Shown: positions 1 through 9,702 of the stretch, piece after piece
Position numbering within the stretch: the first letter of the stretch is position 1
Layout: each line of letters starts with the position of its first letter
Source of the DNA: Cyathus striatus
Taxonomy: Eukaryota; Basidiomycota; Agaricomycetes; Agaricales; Nidulariaceae
NCBI GenBank assembly: GCA_025738555.1
Contig: JAOVFP010000008.1
Span: 558,001-622,000, forward strand
Direction: 5' to 3'
Length of the DNA stretch: 64,000 bases
The notes under the pieces: model-generated
The model's database searches: none
The model's input: the letters and a program-made list of their open reading frames with translations, nothing else
What the model was told of the DNA's origin: nothing
Program-made: the position numbers and the translations under genes

Positions 1-553
1 GCAACAAGAGCTTTCCTCCCAAAAAATCAGTGAAGCATTCCTTAATCAATCATTTGGACAACCTCCCCCAAACAACCAGTCCCCTCCTAACCCAGCCAGA
101 TCACCCAGCTACAACAGTGATGTCTATGACAGGGATCCACTCAACAATGAGGACACCCATATTGCTAAATGACAATGAGTCTCCGAGAAAAACCTCCCAT
201 GGTACAATGACTATCTGAAGGAAGCAGATAAACTCCATCCCGATCTCATTAAGACCCAAGAACTCCTTGAAATGTATGTGCAGGATTTCAGCAAAGCATG
301 ACAATCCATTGTACGAACCTCCAATATTCCCCACTTCCCAGAATCAGAATGGGATAATGTTCTCAGAGGCAAAGCTATCAATCTTGCCAATGTCTCAACC
401 AAAATCTATGCCACTACAGGACCTACCCATCACACACAGCGCATTGGAGACATTGAAATCACACTCCCAGGAACCTCTTCTTCAATGAAACAAATCTCTG
501 ATAGTGGAGAGTGGCACTCAGCTTGGCAGCTCTCCACTGAGGCCATGCTCTGC
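1..553 (+). pseudogene. Ngaro-like retrotransposon copy A, gag-like protein (5' part, cut by window edge)
   Basis: One reading frame, interrupted by TGA codons, matches copy B (19006-20694, minus) closely. Shared stretches include RTSNIPHFPESEWDN and GEW.(S/T)AWQL..EAML. The family role is a capsid-like protein of a tyrosine-recombinase retrotransposon. The start lies outside the window. Internal stops at the equivalents of K/R positions are TGA. The frame stops abruptly at base 553, where a solo LTR is inserted, and resumes at 2064. Homology to copy B is seen directly; the gag role is inferred from position upstream of RT and from the zinc knuckle in copy B. Confidence 0.75.
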
Positions 554-755
554 TGTCGTGGGTGAAACTTGATTAGTCACAAACACACACATATGGCTAT
601 ATGGCCCAATGTCTGGAATCCACATCATCCGGATCTTTCCAAATACACTACCAAATAATTTCCATGAGGCACTGCTTCTCAAGAAACAAATATATAGAAA
701 ACACAAGCCAATACCCAACTTCTTGGTGACCAATAATCAATACCGTTAAAAATAG

Positions 756-1060
756 GACACCATTGTTCTTCACACCCATTGTTCAAGAACAATGCCTATG
801 CATTTGATTACCAAGGACATGCCATTGTTTCTAATAATAGGACACCATTGTTCTTCACACCCATTGTTCAAGAACAATGCCTATGCATTTGATTACCAAG
901 GACATGCCATTGTTTCTAATAATAGAACCCCATTGTTCCTCACACCCATTGTTCAGAACAATGCCTATGCATTCGCTTACCAAGGTTATGCCATTGTTTC
1001 TAATAATAGGACTCCATTGTTCTTTTGCACCCATTGTGCAGAACAATGTCCTCCTATTCA
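756..1060 (+). repeat. 85-bp tandem repeat in solo LTR 1, rich in CCATTGTTC
   Basis: Units at 756-840, 841-925 and 926-1009 (85, 85, 84 bp) are nearly identical, followed by a decayed fourth. Each contains the palindrome CATTGTTC-AA-GAACAATG. The word CCATTGT continues singly to about 1215. Position upstream of the TATA-like box suggests an LTR enhancer. CATTGTT resembles the core bound by HMG-box factors; that link is inference. Confidence 0.85.
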
Positions 1061-1637
1061 CCCATTGTCTTCATGCCCATTATTTGCTGGGATCTATAAA
1101 TAGAATTCCATTGTTCATCACCAGAACAATGTGATACTATTTCTGTCACCATTGTTCAAGACCTGACTCATCTCCTTGAACACCATTGTTCTGCGCAGCC
1201 TCCACCTCAAGACAATGGATCCACCATTACCAAATTTGAAGGACAATGCAGGATTGGTTTTGGATAGGATTAGTCAGCAGTAGGAGGAAAAGAGCATAAA
1301 AGGAGAGAGGAATTGAGCCTTAGACAGTAGTTTTATCCATTTTACCACAGCTTGACAGCTAGGATTCTACTCACCAGAGTTTTTATCCATTACCAAATAG
1401 CCTGTCACTAGCTAGGATCTTACTCACCAGTCCATCCCCAGTAGTTATTCTTACACATTAGATACAGAATCTATTGTGCTTTTCTTCAGTTCTATTATTA
1501 ACGTAAATGATGCAGTGCAACTCATCATATAAATAAATTCACAGTAATATCAAAGTAACTCAACTCAACTCAATGTAACACAGCTCAACTCAACATATCA
1601 AATCTCAACGTCACTTTTTATCATATCTATTCAGTAA

Positions 1638-1941
1638 CAGCACATATTAGTTTATGTGCTGCAGCCACCAAGCTACAGTCAGAAACAACCAAGGCCCTCA
1701 ACTTCGTTTTGACCTTCACCACAGCACCAATCTTTATATACAGCCTTCGCTGTACATACAAGCTTTCCTAGTGTTTCTAGCAGTTGTTGTTACCATATAC
1801 AGCTTTAGCCGTATACTCTAGAAACTCCCACAGTTCATCTCTTATTTACAGCCTTCGCTGTACCACACCAGTCATGGGCCAAGTTCTAAGCAAACCTAGC
1901 AAAGCCCCACAGTTCATCACCCATTTACAGTCTTTACTGTA
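1638..1941 (+). other. Cluster of small perfect hairpins in solo LTR 1
   Basis: A 9-bp-arm hairpin lies at 1638-1661 (CAGCACATA / TATGTGCTG). Four copies of a second hairpin follow: TACAGCCTTCGCTGTA at 1739-1754 and 1847-1862, a variant at 1795-1814, and TACAGTCTTTACTGTA at 1926-1941, where both arms have changed together so pairing is kept. They lie downstream of the putative TATA box, so they would be in the transcript. Function unknown. Confidence 0.7.
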
Positions 1942-2063
1942 CATCCCATATCATAGAAGTTTGCAGGAATACATACGATCAGTATCCCTCAACCCCCAGG
2001 TGCTAGGTATGAATAAAGTCACTTCCTGCTGAACACCTAAGGTATCTATTACCTTGAATGACA

Positions 2064-2412
2064 CTGCACTTTCCCTCATTGACACACAGAGCTCACATTG
2101 TATGGACGTTATATCACCGGTCTGTTCAGAACTGTTGCCAATGACCTCAAAGTCATTGCCTTTGACCAAGCAGCAAGACACTATGCTGAGACTTGATGTG
2201 ATGTCAGGCTCTGTGACTTTGATCATTTCCACCAAATGGAATTCTTCTATCTCTCACCAGGTGGCACCAACTATGAGGTCAGAAGCAGCAAAATGCAAAC
2301 TGTGAAAACAAGCACAGGCCAAGTGAAATCCCAGGAGACATGTCAAAAATTTAATACATCCACTGGATGTGGATATAGAGAGTCTGGGCATGGCATGGCA
2401 GAATGCAAATGA
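2064..2412 (+). pseudogene. Ngaro-like copy A, gag-like protein (3' part)
   Basis: This resumes the gag-like frame after the solo LTR. It shows LYGRYITGLFRTVANDL, which aligns to LYTRYISGLFRTATNDI of copy B, then MEFFYLSPGG. The zinc-knuckle region is shortened: only the first part (STGCGYRE) and the end (SGHGMAECK, stop) remain, so copy A lacks the full CCHC motif present in copy B. Two internal TGA codons sit opposite Arg codons of copy B. Confidence 0.7.
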
Positions 2413-3490
2413 AGAATTTACTCCCTTTGGCCTCCACCCCTCCTGTTTGCACCAGCTCCAAAAATTTTCCTCTTCTTCATTTTCCTTGACTCCTGTATTA
2501 GCCTACACTTACTATGCTCCTCCTCTACCTCGCCCACCACCTGAGGTGTCTAATGATCCTTTCATCTGTTCTCTTATTTGCAAAAATCCTGATATCTTTA
2601 CAATTGTTACTCCTCTTCATGTTGAATATTTTGAGCACTATCTTTCCTCTCATCATAATCGTCCTTTAGTTGATTCATTTTGCTTGGGTCTTTGTGAAGG
2701 TTTCTGGCCCTTTGTAATCCACAGATCAGACTTCCCTCTCACTCATGATGAATCCAAGAATTGTCCTTCTCAGACCCCCAACCAAGAGGCCTTTTTATAT
2801 GCTCAAAGGGACATTGAAGTTGCATCTGGGCATTTTTCCCCTCTTTTTTTACCTTCCACATTTAAGTAAGGAACTTTCTCCATGCCCATCCACACTGTTC
2901 CAAAATCAGAACAAGGGAAGTTTCACATGATCACAAATCAGTGCTGGGGAGTATGCTCTGAATTGACTCATCTCTAAAAAAGTGATTGCAGGCCAGAGCC
3001 CTCTGGACTTGCTTAAGCCTCTTGCCAACTCCCTTTTAGCTCTTCAGAAGAAATATGGCCCACATGAACCACTGGTTCTCTTCAAATCAGATGTTAAGAG
3101 TGCCTATCACCTTGCTCCTATGGCCAAAGAGTGGCAGTGTTATCAGCTGACTACCTTTCTCAATGGGGATCGTCATATTGATAGGTGCAATGTCTTTGGG
3201 GGACATGGGTCAGCTCCCACCTTCATTCCCATTTTAGTCTTTGGCACCTGGATTGCTGTCTTCATCCTTATGGTGGAGGTTTTTCAGTATTCCGATGACT
3301 CATTTAGTGTCCAATGTGCCTCTGATGTCTCATGGTATGCTCCTTATGAACATTTTCTCCCTTCTGGCCAGACAAAGCTTCTTGAACTTTGGGATGATTT
3401 AGGCATTTCTCATGAGCCTGAGAAACAGCTTCATGGCACTCACCTCACTATCATTGGTTTTTTGGTTGATGCAGACCATCTCACCATCAC
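2369..3490 (+). pseudogene. Ngaro-like copy A, reverse transcriptase
   Basis: The translation matches copy B along its length, from FGLHPS.L through LPRPPPEVSN to the RT core. RT motif A (FKSDVKSAY) is near 3080-3110 and the YxDD box is FQYSDDSFSV near 3280-3305. A TAA at 2867 replaces a CAA of copy B, and a frame change lies at about 2930-2980. The frame is broken at 3490 by a second solo LTR and continues at 4231. Family: RT of DIRS/Ngaro-type elements, chosen because copy B continues into RNase H and a tyrosine recombinase. Confidence 0.8.
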
Positions 3491-4230
3491 TGTAAGGCCT
3501 GCCAGTGGCCTACACATGAAATCACCTATAATACGTAGCCCACGTCAGAGTCTTAACAACAATACAATTAAAATACGCACCAGACCGTTATGTGCAAATG
3601 CCGAACAGGCCAGATCAAAGATGGAGAGCGATGAAGTCAGCGAAATACAAAGTTATTCCACCAAAGTCGACGCGTTCCGAAACCAACGAATAAGTCATGT
3701 GCAGAACCAAACAACCCCGAAACCAAACATCCCGATTCGGCTCGGACGACACTCACGGAATCGGACACAGCAATCGACAACGGCAGAAAAGTGACAACAC
3801 TCAACACGCGTTGCCGCACGCATCTCCTCAAAGCTATGTCCTTCTTTACTATAGTTTACTATTTAAATTTTATATGACTCACTTAGATACTTACATATAT
3901 AAACCCCTCTGTAGCTAGCTACTCCTCTTCAGTGAAATACACCCCATTACATCTATTCCTATCCTCATCCAGTCGTGTTAAGGGTCAGTGGCTCTAGGAT
4001 TGAGCAGCCCTTAATCAGTTCTATTTCCCAAAGCTTATCGTATTCACTCTGGTTTACTCATATCTCTCTCTTGGTTGTAGTTTGATTCAGGTCTTCAAAG
4101 CTACAACTATCATCTCGTAACAACAAGCATAACTTCAAATCAAATCGACGAAGCGCAACGGTTGACGGATGCAACCGTGCTCGCAAACTAACTCAAGTCT
4201 ACATATCGACAACTGCACTTAACCTTACAT
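3491..4230 (+). mobile_element. Solo LTR 2 (740 bp) nested in Ngaro copy A
   Basis: The element starts TGTAAGG and ends CCTTACA (7-bp inverted ends) and is flanked by TCAC at 3487-3490 and 4231-4234. Excising it restores the RT frame exactly (HLTIT-MPPGKK against RLTIS-MPPGKK in copy B). A TATA-like ATATATAAAC precedes a CT-rich stretch at about 3895-3960, fitting an LTR promoter and leader. It differs in sequence from solo LTR 1 but shares the 4-base duplication size. The 270-codon plus-strand frame that runs into it (to 3794) is a read-through artefact. Confidence 0.75.
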
Positions 4231-4498
4231 CACTATGCCACCAGGGAAGAAATTGGAATTTATCCAGCACATTGAAGCTTTTTGCTCTCCAGGCTCTATC
4301 AAGCATTTGCTTCGAGAGTTTCAGTGCCTTGCAGGCTGAATCAATTGGTCACTTAATGTTTTTCCACTCCTTTGCCCTGGACTTTATTCTATCTATCATA
4401 AGACAGCAGTTCTTCATAGCTTAGACAAGCACATTTACATCACCAATGAGGTTCATAATGATCTTCAATGGTTGCTTCAACATGGTGTTGAAGCAACC
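4231..4498 (+). pseudogene. Ngaro-like copy A, RT continuation, truncated
   Basis: This continues the polymerase: MPPGKKLEFIQHIEAF, SIKHLLREFQCLAG, then NVFPLLCPGLYS. It aligns to the minus-strand stretch of copy B around 17930-17690. A TGA replaces a Trp codon of copy B. Similarity stops at a 12-bp-arm palindrome (4470-4498), after which sequence is unrelated tandem repeat. RNase H and recombinase are missing from this copy. Confidence 0.7.
4470..4498. other. Perfect fold-back palindrome at the truncation point of Ngaro copy A
   Basis: Arms GGTTGCTTCAAC and GTTGAAGCAACC enclose a 5-base loop. The left arm is retrotransposon coding sequence and the right arm is where homology to copy B ends. 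This suggests a templated fold-back event at the junction (inference). Confidence 0.6.
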
Positions 4499-5225
4499 AG
4501 TGACGTGTGTAAAGGCGTGACAAACATAATGCACAGGAAATATGGGGAGCGCGGGAATGATGTGACAGTTGTGACGCGCGTGAAGGCGTGACAAATGTAA
4601 TGCGCGGGAAATGTGTGACACACATCACAATTGTCACAAAATAGCATAGAGTGCCATATCATTTTAAAAGTAATATAGTTAGTACTGAAATGAGTGCAAA
4701 TGATCACTATCTAATATTCTTAAAATGATCACTTTTGAGTGCCCCCATATTCAACTAATACAATAGCCTAGTCATTACAAGTAATGCATAAATGAGTGTC
4801 AATGATTGCCTCATAATATTTCTCAAATGATCACTTTTGAGTGCCTCTATATTATAGTAATATAATAGCCTAGTAATCACAAGTAATATATAAATGAGTG
4901 CCAATGATTGCCTCATAATATTCCTGAAATGATCACTTTTGAGTGCCCCCATATCCAACTAATACAATAGCCTGGTAATCAAGTATGATAATTAAATGAG
5001 TGTCAATGATTGCCACCTAATATTCTCCAATTGATCACTTTTGAGTGCCCCCATATTCAGCTGACACAATAGCCTAGTTATCAGATATAATAATAAAATG
5101 AGTGCCAATGATCACCACCTAATATTCTTCAAATGATCACTTTTCAGTGCCCCCATATTCAATAATATTACAGCCCAATAATGAAGTATAATAACTAAAT
5201 GAGTGCCAATGATCACCATTACATT
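4499..5225 (+). repeat. Tandem repeat region: GTGACA-rich dimer, then about five 102-bp units
   Basis: 4499-4640 holds two diverged copies of a roughly 60-bp unit with AAGGCGTGACAAA. From 4728 a clear array follows, with GATCACTTTTGAGTGCC starting at 4728, 4829, 4931, 5033 and 5135 (spacing 101-102). A partial unit precedes 4728. 5226-5605 shows nothing I can name. Confidence 0.8.
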
Positions 5226-5994
5226 ACATTCACTCAATATGCCTTATAAAAACAGCACTCAATTTTGCCTGGAAAATATGATTGCTGGCACTCATATTTT
5301 CAGTCTAATTTGTGAATAAATTGGCTGACACCACTCCCATATGAGTCCAATATGCATCATACCCACTTGTGTCTCAATTTGAACTTCTCCCCTCATCCCC
5401 TGCTCTAATTAAATTATCCCTTTCATCTCCTCAAAATGTACTACACCAAACACCATCTCGAAATTGTACCCATATCCGAGGAATTTTAAATGTGTCAAGA
5501 CCATTCTGACAATGCCACGTTGAACTACTGATAATAAATAAAATCAGTAGCAAAAAAATATACATCAAATATACAACATGTACCTGGGCCTGCTTCTAGC
5601 CTTAGATTAATGAGAGCTCTTTACACTCCCCCCCCCCTTACATGTGAATTTCACATGAAATTCACGTGAACTGGTGAAGTTCATGTGAAGTTCATGTGAA
5701 ATTTAGGTGAACTTTTTCACATTATTTTTGCTGAATTTCAGTGAGAACACTGCTAATAATTTCACCTGAATTTCATATGAATTTCACATGAACTTCACCA
5801 ATTCATGTGAATTTCAGGTGAATAATTCACTTGATCTTCACATGAAATTTTTCACCAGATTTTCATGTCACTTAGTGAAGTTCACGTAAATTTCACCAGA
5901 AATTCACATGAAGCTTATACAATAGTAGTGAGCTTCAATTATATTTCATAGTGTTGCTTACTAATAATAAAAATAAATGTATGTAGTAAATAAT

Positions 5995-6085
5995 GACTTC
6001 AGTCAGAATTGAACCTACAGCCTCGGAGTGATGACTAATAGTTTTCCCACAGTACAACAATTAACCACTACACCATGAACACTTG
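5995..6085 (-). other. tRNA-like module inside transposon M1
   Basis: On the minus strand an A-box-like TGGTGTAGTGGTTA and a B-box-like GGTTCAATTC are separated by about 50 bases, as in tRNA genes and tRNA-derived SINEs. No clear acceptor stem or anticodon was found, so I call it a tRNA-derived fragment, not a tRNA gene. Confidence 0.5.
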
Positions 6086-6349
6086 TATAGAAAAAATATT
6101 TCCCACACTATATACCCCCATCAACCCTCCGCTTTCTAATACTTTGTCACATGATTGAAATATCACATGACCAAAACACGTCGCACCATTGTTGATTCTT
6201 GCTTCTTGCCACATCATCATCATTCATTCCCTTCTTCCCTCCCCCTCCCCCCTCCCTCTGTTCCACTCTTTGATCCCCCACCCTCACTCCTCCCCTATTT
6301 CACTCATTCCCTCCTCCTCTTTCTGCACCAAGAACAAACACAGTAACAA

Positions 6350-6720
6350 CAAGAGCGCGGGAAAGCGGGAGGCGCACAGCGAGCGCGAGGGGCGGGATGG
6401 CGGGGCGGGAGGGGCGGGATAACGAGCGCGTTAGGGCGCACAACGAGCACAGGGAGCGGAATAGCGAGCAGAGGGGTGGGATAGTGAGCGGAGGGGCGGG
6501 ATAGCGAGCGGAGAGGCGGGGTAACGAGCGGGATGGGGCGCACAGTGAGCGGAAGGGCAGGGATAGCGAGTGGGATGGGGCATGCAGCGAGCGGAGGGGC
6601 GGGATAGCGAGCGGGATGAAGCGCACAGTGAGCGGAGGGGCGGGATAGCGAGCGGGATGAAGTGCACAGCGAGCGGAGGGGCGGGAGGCGTGGGAAAGCA
6701 GGGGATGGGACATCAAGTGC
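6350..6720 (+). repeat. GC-rich minisatellite in the core of M1 (41-bp period at its clearest)
   Basis: Purine-rich units built from GCGAGCGG and GGGGCGGGATA. ATAGCGAGCGGGATGAAG recurs at 6604 and 6645. Unlike the rest of the window it keeps many CpG sites. Several long frames cross it on both strands; they are low-complexity artefacts. Confidence 0.75.
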
Positions 6721-7086
6721 AAGGGCAGGAAATTGGGGGACATTATGTAATACTATTGTTGCTTTGTAATATGTAAATTAGTCACATGATCAATAAATAT
6801 ATTCATTTTCTCCTTGTTTTTAAATAAATTTCACTCAATTTTTCATGTGAATTTCACTATATTTTCACTTTAATTTCACCTAAAATACATGAAAGTTCAT
6901 GAACCTATGCTTTTTAGAAAATATTCAAAATCACATGAAGTTCATGTAATTTCAGGTGAATTTCATGTGAATTTTATGTCAAATAGGTGATATTCATGTG
7001 AATTTCATGTGAATATGTGAACTCTTGGTGAAATTCACATGAATTCATGGTGAAGGGGGGGGGGAGTGTAAAGTACTGATTAATGA

Positions 7087-8407
7087 TGTTGAATCAGAGG
7101 CTGCCAGTACAAGTGAAAATGTGCAAAAGATATGTTTGAAGATTGTAGAACTATGCTGGCCTGCCACTGGTAGTGTAGTAAAGGCAGTGCAAAACATGCA
7201 GTCTTCCTTTCAACTTCTAACCTAGGTCAGTTTCGAAAGTGGACAGTTGCATCACACAGAAGTCTTAGTGCCGTATTACCAAGCAGGAAATGGGAGAGTA
7301 GGTTTGGGTATGATAATCACCCTACAGTTATCGAAATACCAGCCTTGAAGCTTGAAGGAAGAGAGTCTTGAAGAAAGTACATCTTAAGGGCGAGCTTACT
7401 TTGTTAAACCCTTGCTATTGAGCCATCCAGCATTCTCGATTTGTCTAGAGAGGCTTTATAATGTCTTATATTCTTTAGAAAAGCCATTTGAAGCATGGGG
7501 AATAAAAGGGAGGTGAAAAGCTGGAAAAAAGTGTGGAATATGAGCGATACACGTTGAAATGAACTTAGTTGTACATACTTCGAACACTCAACCACCCCGC
7601 GGGGTGCTGGCTGGGAGGGTTTAGAAACGAGTTGAGTAAAACACCATCATATACGACTAGTGCAGCATCCCACTTGAGTCACTGACTTAACTCAGAGGAT
7701 ATCCATATCTGTGGATAATGAACTTCATTCACAAATCTCATAGTCTCAAGTCTATTTTCCTTCCATTCACTTCATCACAGCACTAGAACTACCAGGCTAT
7801 TGTCCAGCAGCGGAGCAGTCTGCAGAACATATGGAATGGCAGAGGGAGCTCTGAAGATGACATTCTCATCAAGTTGTGGGCTGTTAAGTGTGCAGGTCCG
7901 TATCACTACCAGTTGCATTCAGGAGCCACAGAGAGAATATTTGTCATGTCCAGCCCATACCAAAAACTGATGATCACAAGGGTTACATAAATTCAGAAGC
8001 AACTCCAGCCAATCAGGTTGAGACCTTATCCAAGATCCCCATATTACCGTCGCCTTTTGACTCACATGTAGAAGGTAGTGACGAATACAACCGAGAAGGT
8101 GTATTAAGTTCCTGGAGTGTCGACATTGCATGCAGTGGATATGTCTTTATATCGTATGAACTGTAGCTTGTTGAAATGAGGGAGGATGAGGTATTAAGAA
8201 GCCATTACGTGCAATTACCTGTGGCCTTGGATGGAGTCACGGAGGGAGAAATCCAGGAGCTGTGAGATAGACAGACTGGATCTCACATAATATGGAATAT
8301 ATCACAATGTTGAATATATGGTCGAAAGAACGGAAGTACCTGGTTGTACAGCGCAATCACCATCATGATCATTCCATGACCTATGATACAGATATCAACT
8401 AACCTAT
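7087..8407. other. Interval without recognised gene
   Basis: No frame here shows a family I recognise. A 40-base stretch at 8011-8050 recurs at 12666-12705 with few differences, beginning CCAATCAGG(T/C)TGAGA. Otherwise it appears to be ordinary intergenic or decayed sequence. Confidence 0.4.
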
Positions 8408-8415
8408 CAAGAATG

Positions 8416-9660
8416 GAGCACTTTACGGTCCCCCACACGTTTACGTGGACTCCATGTGGACTTCTTGTAAATTTTCAGGAGCCTATGTGGACTCAACATG
8501 GAGGTTATGTGGAGTGATGAGTTATTGGCATTGAAAGATAGGCAGATTTTACATGGACTCCATGTGGACTCCACATGAAATCACTAAATTCCACATGGAG
8601 TCCACAGAGTTTAGGAGGACTCCACATAAATTTTCCATATAACATCCTGGTACACTCCACATAGACTCCATGTGTAATAACTGTGACAACTGTAATACTA
8701 TGTAACTCATAGTATCACAGTGTCATATTCATCACCTGTCACATATTGTCATGGTGTCACAGTCACTATAGTTGCCACAGTATAGCAATTGTCACACTTG
8801 TCACACAGTGTTGTCAAGTATAATACTGTGCATGAAGTGTGACACTATGTGTCAAGTGTGACACTGTGTGTCAAGTGTGACACTGTGTGTTGAGTGTGAC
8901 ACCGTGTGTTGAGTGTGACACCGTGTGTTGAGTGTGACACCGTGTGTTGAGTGTGACACCGTGTGTTGAGTGTGACACCGTGTGTTGAGTGTGACACCGT
9001 GTGTTGAGTGTGACACCGTGTGTTGAGTATGATATCATGTGTTGAGTGTGACACCATGTGTTGAGTGTGATACTGTGCATTGAGTGTGATACCATGTGTT
9101 GAGTGTGACATCATGCATCAAGCATGACACCATGCATTGAGTGTGAGTGTGTTGAGTGTGACATTGTGCATCAAGCATGATACCATACATTGAGCATGGC
9201 ACTGTGTGAAAAGTGTAACAACTATAACACCATAACAACTGCAATAGTAACATTGTCACAAAGGTGGGACAATGACAGACAAAATTAAATATGCTAAGAT
9301 AACTGTGACAACTGTGACACTGTGACAAATGAGATAATTTATGAATATATTACACCTGTAATTAGCAGTGACAACTGTCACATAAATATAAACATGGCAA
9401 AACAAAGCAATGTAACAGCTAATATCAATCCATACATGCAGTGTTATGTGAAATCTATATAATGTCTACATAGACTCCACATAGATTCTACATGGAGGAT
9501 AATGTGGACTACATGTGGAATTTACATGAAGATAAGATGGACTCCACATGGAGTATATATGGAAATTATGGACTCAATGTAGACTTTATGTGGACTCCAC
9601 CTAAAAAAAGAGGAGGTTATGTGGAGTCCACGTAAACTGGTGGGGGAGTGTAAATTACTG
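8416..9660 (+). mobile_element. Non-autonomous DNA transposon M2 (1245 bp), 8-bp target duplication
   Basis: Ends GAGCACTTTACGGTCCCCC and the complement of CAGTAATTTACACTCCCCC are flanked by the perfect duplication CAAGAATG (8408-8415 and 9661-9668). It belongs with M1 and M3 by its C-rich ends. Its subterminal word is different: GTGGACT/AGTCCAC (as ATGTGGACTCCACAT) in place of ATGTGAA/TTCACAT. The core is a 19-bp minisatellite. No transposase. Confidence 0.85.
8837..9200 (+). repeat. 19-bp minisatellite in M2
   Basis: Roughly 18 units of TGTGACACCGTGTGTTGAG, regular at 8901, 8920, 8939 and onward. Units differ mainly at one CpG (CCGTG, CTGTG, CCATG). Read on the minus strand each unit begins TGTCACACTCA, the same start as the 19-bp units inside M3. 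Confidence 0.9.
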
Positions 9661-9702
9661 CAAGAATGGTGCATGGCCATTTCGACATCATATTGTGCTG
9701 GT

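Larger units (their letters stand above)
554..2063 (+). mobile_element. Solo LTR 1 (1510 bp) nested in Ngaro copy A
   Basis: The element begins TGTCG and ends TGACA, is flanked by the direct repeat CTGC (550-553 and 2064-2067), and interrupts the gag-like frame. Removing it together with one CTGC rejoins the frame as in copy B (MLC-TFPH against MLR-AFPH). A TATA-like CATAAAAG at 1295-1302 suggests a plus-strand promoter. No internal coding region or second LTR is present, so this is a solo LTR left by LTR-LTR recombination. At 1.5 kb it is long for an LTR. Copia or gypsy assignment is not possible from the LTR alone. Confidence 0.8.
5614..7078 (+). mobile_element. Non-autonomous DNA transposon M1 (1465 bp), 8-bp target duplication
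   Basis: Terminal inverted repeats GAGCTCTTTACACTCCCCC (left) and the complement of CAGTACTTTACACTCCCCC (right) are flanked by a perfect 8-base duplication ATTAATGA (5606-5613 and 7079-7086). Both ends carry dense, inverted subterminal words ATGTGAA/TTCACAT for about 250 bp. No transposase frame is present; the core holds a tRNA-like module and a GC-rich minisatellite. An 8-base duplication is usual for hAT-like elements and also reported for Zisupton/KDZ-type elements; the superfamily is not settled. Relatives: 8416-9660 and 52361-53365. Confidence 0.85.

Noticed and set aside
6300..6743. 147-codon and related frames over the GC minisatellite of M1
   Set aside because: Low-complexity repeat translation, open on both strands.
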